Positions 45,438-51,195 of a stretch of DNA of 51,195 nucleotides are shown piece after piece; position 1 is the first letter of the stretch, and each line of letters begins with the position of its first letter. The stretch is from positions 1 to 51,195 of the forward strand of contig NZ_JAUSLE010000062.1 of NCBI RefSeq assembly GCF_030646845.1, in the 5' to 3' direction. The notes beneath the pieces were generated by a model. That model had not been told where the DNA came from, ran no database searches, and saw nothing but the letters and a program-made list of their open reading frames with translations. The stretch is from Rhodoferax sp. Lineage in GTDB: Bacteria; Pseudomonadota; Gammaproteobacteria; Burkholderiales; Burkholderiaceae_C. A program made the position numbers and the translations under genes.

Positions 45438-47696
45438 ATGCACCACCCAGTCGGCTTCTTCGCGCGGCTTTCGGGTTGTGCGTTGTGGCTGTGTGTGCTG
45501 GGTTTCCTGCTGCTGGCGGCTCCCGCCTGGGCCCAGCAAAAAGTGCGTGTGGGTGTGTACGAGAACAGCCCGAAAGTGGCGATCTCGAACACGGGCAAGC
45601 CCGAAGGCATATTCATCGACCTGATTGAAGCCATTGCCGAGAAGGAGGGCTGGCAGCTCGAGTACGTCGTGGGCACCTGGTCCGAAGGGCTGGAGCGCCT
45701 GGAGCGGGGGGAGATCGACCTGATGCCTGACGCGGCACGCACCACCGAGCGTGAAGAGAGCTACGCTTTTCACCAGGAACCGGTGCTGGCCAGCTGGAAT
45801 CAGGTCTATGCGCGACGCGGCAGCGGCATCCGTTCCATGCTCGACCTCCAGAGCAAACGGGTGGCGGTCGTTGAGGGGTCGATTCAGCAGCTGCTGTTTA
45901 CGCAGATGGCGGATGCCTTCAACCTGCCCATCACACTGATGCCTTACGTGGGCTATGACGCCGCGTTTGAGGCCGTCGCGAGCAGCCAGGCCGATGCGGT
46001 CATTACCAACCGTTTCTTTGGCCTGCGCAACGCGGACAAATACGGCCTGGAGGACACCGCCATCATCTTCAGTCCCTCGAAACTGTACTTTGCGGCGCCC
46101 AGGATTGGTCGTGAGTCATTGTTGGCGGCCATTGATACGCATCTGGTCGAGTTCAAGAAGAATTCAGACTCGGTCTACTACCGATCGCTGCGGCACTGGG
46201 CTGTGGACGAGGTGCGTGCCGCGACACCCGCCTGGCTGCTTCCGCTAGCGGTGGCAACCCTTCTGACCTTGATTGCCGGCGTGGCCTGGGTCGTTCTGCT
46301 CAGGCACCGGGTGGCCGCCCGAACCAGCGAAATCCGGCAGAGCAATGAAGAAATGAAACTCATCAATCGCACCTTGCGCGCCACGGGCTCGCGCCGTGAG
46401 GTCACGGCGGTGCTCGACGAAGCGATCAAGGGCGCGCTGGCCCTCACCGGCTTCGATGGCGGCGTGCTGTGCCTTCGCGACGAGCAGGATGGGCTGCTAA
46501 GGGTCGGGGCGAGCCGGGGTGCTCTGGTGAGGAACGACCTGTTGCCTGACGACGGAACGAGGGCGGATACCGTTTGTGCGAGCGTGCCGCCGACCGTGTT
46601 CGACGGGCCACACCATGTGCTGCTTGCGGCCGTTGGTCCGGCGCACCCGCCAGCTGATGTCCAGGGACAGGATGGCGGCGTGCGCTGGAATGCCTATTTC
46701 CCTCTGACGGTGCAGGAGCGCACCCTGGGCGTGTTGTGCCTGTTTTCGCGCCACACCGAGGCGCCATCCCGGCATTCGATGGAACTGGTGGAAGACATCT
46801 GCGGCCCGATTGCACTGGCCATGGAAAATGCCCGTCTGTACGCGCAGGCGCGTGAGAACGCGCAGGAGCTGGAAAATCGGGTGATCTTGCGCACTGAAGA
46901 ACTGGCGCAGACCAATGTTGAATTGCTGGATGCGAAGCATCGCGCTGAATCAGCAGACCGCCTCAAATCCGCTTTTCTGGCCACCATGAGCCATGAATTG
47001 CGAACGCCGCTCAATTCCATCATTGGTTTTTCCGGCATCCTGTTGCAAGGCCTGGCCGGCCCGCTCAACGCCGAGCAGAGCAAACAGCTTGGCATGGTGC
47101 GCGACAGCGCATGGCATCTGCTGGCGCTGATCAATGATGTATTGGACATCGCAAAGATCGAGGCGGGCGAGCTTGCCGTGGTGCGTGAGCCTTTTGACCT
47201 TCTCAAGTCGATTGAAAAAGTGGTTGCCATCGTGCGACCGCTGGCCGACCGCAAAGGGTTGGTGCTCGCTGTCAAGGTCGGCGAAGGTGTTGGCAACATG
47301 TTGGGTGATGCGCGTCGCGTCGAGCAGGTGTTGCTTAACCTGTTGAGCAATGCCATCAAGTTCACCGAGACCGGGTCAGTGACCGTGCAGGCCGAACCGG
47401 TCAGTGAATTTAAGGCCGATCCCCAGCACCGGCCCTGTGCCGCCGTGCGGCTGAGCGTGAGTGACACGGGTATCGGGGTCAAGCCGGAAGACATGTCCGT
47501 GCTGTTCACGCCATTTCGCCAGATTGACTCAGCCCTCTCGCGCAAGCATGATGGAACCGGACTGGGGCTGGCGATTTGCCGGCGCCTGACCGCGCTGATG
47601 GGTGGGCGCATCGACGCCCAAAGCCACTGGGGCCAAGGCAGCGTGTTCACCGTGACCCTGCCCGTGCAGGTACAACCTGCTTTGGAAGCCGCATGA
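45438..47696 (+). CDS. Histidine kinase with periplasmic SBP_bac_3 and GAF domains
   Basis: A 752-residue membrane sensor kinase. A signal peptide (1-32, ending AWA) is followed by a periplasmic solute-binding domain of the family 3, amino-acid-binding type (about 35-255). A membrane helix lies at about 265-289 and a GAF domain at about 305-475, then a coiled coil. The HisKA domain has the phosphoryl H519 in [11 protein letters not shown], and the HATPase domain has [15 protein letters not shown] and [11 protein letters not shown]. There is no receiver domain in the chain. AGGAG lies 15 nt before the ATG, rather far. The stop overlaps the receiver gene in ATGA. Confidence 0.9.
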   Translation: MHHPVGFFARLSGCALWLCVLGFLLLAAPAWAQQKVRVGVYENSPKVAISNTGKPEGIFIDLIEAIAEKEGWQLEYVVGTWSEGLERLERGEIDLMPDAARTTEREESYAFHQEPVLASWNQVYARRGSGIRSMLDLQSKRVAVVEGSIQQLLFTQMADAFNLPITLMPYVGYDAAFEAVASSQADAVITNRFFGLRNADKYGLEDTAIIFSPSKLYFAAPRIGRESLLAAIDTHLVEFKKNSDSVYYRSLRHWAVDEVRAATPAWLLPLAVATLLTLIAGVAWVVLLRHRVAARTSEIRQSNEEMKLINRTLRATGSRREVTAVLDEAIKGALALTGFDGGVLCLRDEQDGLLRVGASRGALVRNDLLPDDGTRADTVCASVPPTVFDGPHHVLLAAVGPAHPPADVQGQDGGVRWNAYFPLTVQERTLGVLCLFSRHTEAPSRHSMELVEDICGPIALAMENARLYAQARENAQELENRVILRTEELAQTNVELLDAKHRAESADRLKSAFLATMSHELRTPLNSIIGFSGILLQGLAGPLNAEQSKQLGMVRDSAWHLLALINDVLDIAKIEAGELAVVREPFDLLKSIEKVVAIVRPLADRKGLVLAVKVGEGVGNMLGDARRVEQVLLNLLSNAIKFTETGSVTVQAEPVSEFKADPQHRPCAAVRLSVSDTGIGVKPEDMSVLFTPFRQIDSALSRKHDGTGLGLAICRRLTALMGGRIDAQSHWGQGSVFTVTLPVQVQPALEAA

Positions 47697-48064
47697 ACAA
47701 ACGGATTCTCTTGATCGAAGACAACGAACAAAATCGCTACCTCGCCTCGTTCCTGATGCAGGCGCGCGGCTGGGAAATGGTGCAGGCTGAAGATGGGCCG
47801 ACCGGCGTGACGCTGGCCAGCCAGGTGGACCCGGCGCTGATCCTGCTGGACATTCAGTTGCCAGGGATGGACGGTTATGCGGTGGCACGCGCGCTACGGT
47901 CTGACCCCAAGCTGGCGGCTACCCCGATTGTGGCGGTCACCTCCTATGCCATGCCGGGGGACCGTGAGCGCTGCCTGGCGGCGGGCTGTAATGGCTACAT
48001 TGAGAAACCCATTGACCCACAGTCTTTTGCCGGGGAAGTGGAACGCTTTTTGGAGGAAACATGA
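47693..48064 (+). CDS. Single-domain response regulator (DivK-like)
   Basis: A 123-residue receiver with no output domain. The acidic pocket is E9/D10 in LLIEDN, the phosphate acceptor D53 in [13 protein letters not shown], a switch threonine in VAVTSYA and the conserved lysine in YIEKPID. It overlaps both the kinase and the diguanylate cyclase/phosphodiesterase gene by 4 nt. A likely role is as a phosphate shuttle or sink between kinase H519 and D53 of the next protein. This is inference from gene order. Confidence 0.9.
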   Translation: MNKRILLIEDNEQNRYLASFLMQARGWEMVQAEDGPTGVTLASQVDPALILLDIQLPGMDGYAVARALRSDPKLAATPIVAVTSYAMPGDRERCLAAGCNGYIEKPIDPQSFAGEVERFLEET

Positions 48065-50841
48065 TGACGCATGTGCTGATCGTGGATGACCGGGCCGACA
48101 ACCGCTACTTGCTGCGCATGCTGCTGCAAGGGCATGGTTTTGCCGTGGAGGAAGCGCAGCACGGCAGGCAGGCGCTGGAACTGGCGCGCGCTGTGGCGCC
48201 GGATCTGATCATCAGCGACCTGCTGATGCCGGTGATGGATGGCTACACCCTGCTGCGCGAATGGAAGGCTGACGAGTCGCTGCGTCGCATTCCGTTCATC
48301 GTGTACACCGCCACCTACACCCAGCCCAGAGATGAACTGCTGGCGCTGGACATGGGGGCCGACGGATTTATTGTGAAGCCAACTGAGCCCGGTATCTTCA
48401 TCAGCCGGGTGCATGCCGTCCTGCAGGCGGCCTCGCAATCCACGCAACCGGCGCAAACACCCATGGCCAGTGAGACTGTCACGCTGAAGGTTTATAACGA
48501 CGTTTTGATTGCCAAGCTGGAAAAACGCAGCGCCGAGCTGGAGCAACGCGTGGCAGAGCTCAAGCTGGCGCAGCAACAGATATTGAGACTGAACCGGCTC
48601 TATGCGGCCTTGAGTGAGACCAACCAGGCCATCGTCCATGCGCCGGACAAGGAGTACCTGTTTGCCGAGCTGTGCCGCATTGCCGTGCAACGTGGTGGTC
48701 TGGCGATGGCCTGGGTCGGACTGCTGGACCCCGATTCCGGGGAGCTGGTTTCCGTGGCACGGTGCGGCGTGGAACCGGCGTTTGCGACCAAATTGACGCC
48801 CATGCGCCTGCAGGGCGCGCCGCGCTTTCCGACCGAGATTGCACTGGGTCAGGGTACCCCTTACCTGAACAATGACCTGCTGGCAGATCCGGCCCTGGCA
48901 CCGATCAAGGACGATTTGCTTCAAACCGGTTTTCAGTCAGCGGCGTGCTTTCCCTTGTACGTGGCTCAGCGCCTGATCGGCAGTGTGTCCCTGTTTGCTG
49001 CGGAGAAGGATTTCTTTGACGCGGAGCTGACCGCTCTGGTGACCGAGATGGCAACCGACATCTCATTCGCCGTGTCCAATTTCGAGAAAGAAGTGCAGCG
49101 CCAACAGGCGCAGGAACGGCTGTGGGCCAGTGAAGAGTCAGCCCGGTTGAACAGCCGCGCGGTCGAGGCCTCTGCCAACGGCATCGTCATTGTCGAGATC
49201 AGGGAATCCGAGTTTCCCATCATCTATGTGAATCCGGCCTTTGAGCGCATCACCGGCTATGGCGCGCATGAGGTGCATGGCCGCAACGCGTGGTTTCTGT
49301 TGGGCACCGAGACGGAACAGCTGGGTACCGCGGAAATCCAGAGCGCCCTGCGCGAGCAGCGCGAGGGCAGTGCCACGCTCAGGAACTACCGCAAGGACGG
49401 CTCGCTGTTCTGGAACGATCTGGCGATCGCGCCCGTGCGCAATGCTGCGGGCGAGAGCACCCATTTCGTCGGCATCCTCAACGACATCACGGACCGCAAG
49501 CGGTACGAGGAGCAGCTGGAGCGACAGAACAACCAGGATGCCCTCACCGGCCTGGCCAGCCGAAGTCTGCTCAAGGACCGGACCGACATGGCCATCGCCT
49601 ATGCGGCACGCCATCACCGCTCGGTTGCCCTGCTGTACGTCGATCTGGACCACTTCAAGCGCATCAATGACAGTCTGGGTCACGCTTTTGGTGACACCGT
49701 CCTGTGCACGGTGGCTGCACGTTTGAGCACCGGCATGCGGGACGGCGACATCGTGGCCCGGCTTGGCGGTGACGATTTCGTGGTCGTGCTGTCGGATCTG
49801 GGCAGTCCACAGGATGTGCCGCTGCTGGCCGGCAAGATACTGGAGCGCATTGCGCGCCCGCTGGCGCTGGAAGGTCGTGAAATCAGTCTGGCCGCCAGCA
49901 TTGGCCTGAGCCTTTATCCGCCCGATGGCGCCGACTTTGACACCCTGTTGCGCAACGCTGACGCGGCGATGTACCGGGCCAAGGACGCCGGGCGGGGTAC
50001 CTTCTGTTACTACACGGCCGACATGAACGCGCATGCCTTGAGAAAGCTCGAACTCGAAGCCCGTTTGCGGCATGCGCTTGAGCGCGACGAATTGCTGCTG
50101 CATTACCAGCCCCTGCTGAGTCTGAGCACCAACGAAGTCACCGACGTCGAAGCCCTGATACGCTGGCGCGCCAGCGATGGCGCACTTATTTCGCCACTGG
50201 ATTTCATTCCCTTGGCGGAAGAAACCGGGCTGATTGTTCCGATTGGCCAGTGGGTGCTGCGCACGGCCTGCCGCCAGACCCGCCAGTGGCAGCGCGACGG
50301 CCTTGAACTGCGGGTGGCGGTCAATCTTTCCACCCGCCAGTTTCGCGACGACAAGCTGGTGCACATCGTGCGCGAGGCGCTGGAGGAAAGTGGTTTGCCG
50401 GCACGCCTACTCAAGCTGGAAATCACGGAGGGTGCCATCATGGAGAACGCCGAGCAGGCGACCCGGATTCTCTTTGAGTTGAAGGCTCTGGGCATCGGCG
50501 TTTCGATCGACGATTTTGGTACGGGCTACTCGAGCCTCAGCGCTTTGAAGAACTTCCCGGTGTCGCGGCTGAAGATTGATCAATCGTTTGTCCGTGGCCT
50601 ACCCTATAGCGCGGCCGACCGGGGCATTGCGGCTGCCGTAATTTCACTCGGGCAGAAGCTGAATATGCGGGTCATCGCAGAGGGCGTCGAGAGCGACGAG
50701 CAGTTGGCCTTCCTGCGCGACAATCAGTGTGACGAGATCCAAGGCTACCATTTTAGCAAGCCGATCGCGCCCGAAGCCGTTGAAAGGTTGCTCAGACGCC
50801 CGCTAACCGCAGGCAAAGGCATGACGACCCAGCCCGTTTGA
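48061..50841 (+). CDS. REC-GAF-PAS-GGDEF-EAL cyclic-di-GMP protein
   Basis: A 926-residue soluble protein. The receiver (1-120, D53) is followed by a coiled coil (about 140-180), GAF (about 190-350), PAS (about 375-485), GGDEF (about 500-655) and EAL (about 665-915). The cyclase signature is GGDDF (569-573), with a canonical inhibitory site RDGD (560-563) five residues before it. The phosphodiesterase signature E697-A698-L699 is intact, along with [16 protein letters not shown] and AEGVE, so c-di-GMP hydrolysis is likely. Cyclase activity is less sure because of Asp for Glu in GGDDF. It is translationally coupled to the receiver gene by ATGA. Confidence 0.92.
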   Translation: MMTHVLIVDDRADNRYLLRMLLQGHGFAVEEAQHGRQALELARAVAPDLIISDLLMPVMDGYTLLREWKADESLRRIPFIVYTATYTQPRDELLALDMGADGFIVKPTEPGIFISRVHAVLQAASQSTQPAQTPMASETVTLKVYNDVLIAKLEKRSAELEQRVAELKLAQQQILRLNRLYAALSETNQAIVHAPDKEYLFAELCRIAVQRGGLAMAWVGLLDPDSGELVSVARCGVEPAFATKLTPMRLQGAPRFPTEIALGQGTPYLNNDLLADPALAPIKDDLLQTGFQSAACFPLYVAQRLIGSVSLFAAEKDFFDAELTALVTEMATDISFAVSNFEKEVQRQQAQERLWASEESARLNSRAVEASANGIVIVEIRESEFPIIYVNPAFERITGYGAHEVHGRNAWFLLGTETEQLGTAEIQSALREQREGSATLRNYRKDGSLFWNDLAIAPVRNAAGESTHFVGILNDITDRKRYEEQLERQNNQDALTGLASRSLLKDRTDMAIAYAARHHRSVALLYVDLDHFKRINDSLGHAFGDTVLCTVAARLSTGMRDGDIVARLGGDDFVVVLSDLGSPQDVPLLAGKILERIARPLALEGREISLAASIGLSLYPPDGADFDTLLRNADAAMYRAKDAGRGTFCYYTADMNAHALRKLELEARLRHALERDELLLHYQPLLSLSTNEVTDVEALIRWRASDGALISPLDFIPLAEETGLIVPIGQWVLRTACRQTRQWQRDGLELRVAVNLSTRQFRDDKLVHIVREALEESGLPARLLKLEITEGAIMENAEQATRILFELKALGIGVSIDDFGTGYSSLSALKNFPVSRLKIDQSFVRGLPYSAADRGIAAAVISLGQKLNMRVIAEGVESDEQLAFLRDNQCDEIQGYHFSKPIAPEAVERLLRRPLTAGKGMTTQPV

Positions 50842-51195
50842 GCAGTCGTCGAAACGCCACCTCGCCCGGCCTCCGACGTTCTCTACGAGTTCAGGAAGAT
50901 AGGCGGTCAGGTCGCGCTGGAAAGCGACAAGATCGGTGGTCCGAGGGCAGCCACAACCGATCTCTGAACCGACTGCCGCCGAGGGTGCCGACCGCGAATA
51001 GTCCCATAGAATCAAATTCCAACGGGTCCTGCCGGCGCGACTGCCGGTGAGGGTCCGCAGTTAGTCTCCAGCTACAGCTAAAATACCGACTGATTGATGG
51101 TAGGGCCTTCGCCAGTTCTGCCAGCCCACGGATTAGTCGCGCACTTAGGGCCGCGCCGGACTTGTTTTGATCGATTTAGCACGTTTGCGGCAACT
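50842..51195. other. 354-bp terminal stretch without a recognisable gene
   Basis: No open frame here has a ribosome site or family resemblance. A minus-strand frame of 70 codons (51015-50803) runs into the 3' end of the c-di-GMP gene and looks accidental. A small stem CCGGC/GCCGG lies near 51038-51053, without a T-run. The end of the transcript of the signalling cassette is therefore not resolved. It may be a decayed gene or the upstream region of a gene beyond the window. Confidence 0.5.

Noticed and set aside
50803..51015. A 70-codon minus-strand frame at the end of the window
   Set aside because: It overlaps the conserved EAL gene, lacks a ribosome site and resembles no family I know.

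Overview
The window looks like core chromosome of a betaproteobacterium of the order Burkholderiales, most likely family Comamonadaceae (Rhodoferax/Polaromonas/Acidovorax-like). This is inferred from gene order (odhA-odhB-lpd-zapE; rlmN-pilF-rodZ-ispG-hisS-yfgM-bamB-der-hfq-hflX-hflK-hflC-hisZ-purA), protein sequence character and GC-rich codon use. No rRNA or tRNA gene, insertion sequence, prophage, CRISPR array or replication origin was recognised. Genes are tightly packed and many neighbours overlap by 1-8 nt.

Layout. 1-2.2 kb: the end of a dihydrolipoamide dehydrogenase gene, then three minus-strand genes (DEDDy exonuclease, a conserved unknown with an HCxxC motif, a secreted NlpC/P60 hydrolase). 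2.2-7.2 kb: an AcuI/YhdH-type enoyl-CoA reductase, a small unknown, a TetR regulator behind repeated AT-rich sites, an isochorismatase-like hydrolase and propionate-CoA ligase. 7.3-14.8 kb: the complete 2-oxoglutarate dehydrogenase operon (E1, E2, E3), then zapE and a small coiled-coil exported protein. 14.8-19.7 kb: PP2C phosphatase (minus), a YdcH-like small protein with a DinG/YoaA helicase, bamD (minus) and rluD, the last two divergent with 14 bp between start codons. 19.9-22.5 kb: scpB, rluB, ndk. 22.6-31.4 kb: a near-continuous run from rlmN to der covering rRNA/tRNA modification, type IV pilus assembly, cell shape, isoprenoid synthesis, histidyl-tRNA synthesis and outer-membrane assembly. 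31.5-38.0 kb: hfq, hflX, hflK, hflC, a DUF2065 protein, hisZ, purA. 38.1-41.0 kb: a phosphoribosyltransferase, a PLP lyase of the cystathionine beta-lyase family, a DUF2189 membrane protein and a small lysine-rich protein. 41.0-43.9 kb: a minus-strand operon tesA-like > selU/mnmH > SMP-30-like. 43.9-45.4 kb: a YbbA-like ABC ATPase and rlmB. 45.4-50.8 kb: a three-gene signalling cassette (periplasmic-sensor histidine kinase, single-domain receiver, REC-GAF-PAS-GGDEF-EAL protein). The last 354 bp hold no gene I can recognise.

How the parts work together. The odh operon is the TCA-cycle step from 2-oxoglutarate to succinyl-CoA; AcuI and PrpE suggest a C3 (acrylate/propionate) acyl-CoA route beside it. 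BamD and BamB belong to one outer-membrane assembly complex; HflK/HflC modulate FtsH; Hfq and HflX act on RNA and ribosomes; HisZ is the regulatory partner of a short HisG. The 3' cassette is best read as a local phosphorelay that converts a periplasmic ligand signal into a change in c-di-GMP.

Most of the region is ordinary housekeeping. The signals I judge most worth checking are: five genes in which a -10-like hexamer lies 6-7 nt before the ATG with no Shine-Dalgarno (possible leaderless mRNAs); a four-copy intergenic repeat family; the translationally coupled c-di-GMP cassette with a GGDDF active site; the tesA-like/ABC ATPase pair whose divergent start codons overlap in CATG; and the bamD/rluD pair with apparently interlocked promoters. 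I did not find anything I can confidently call a new system.
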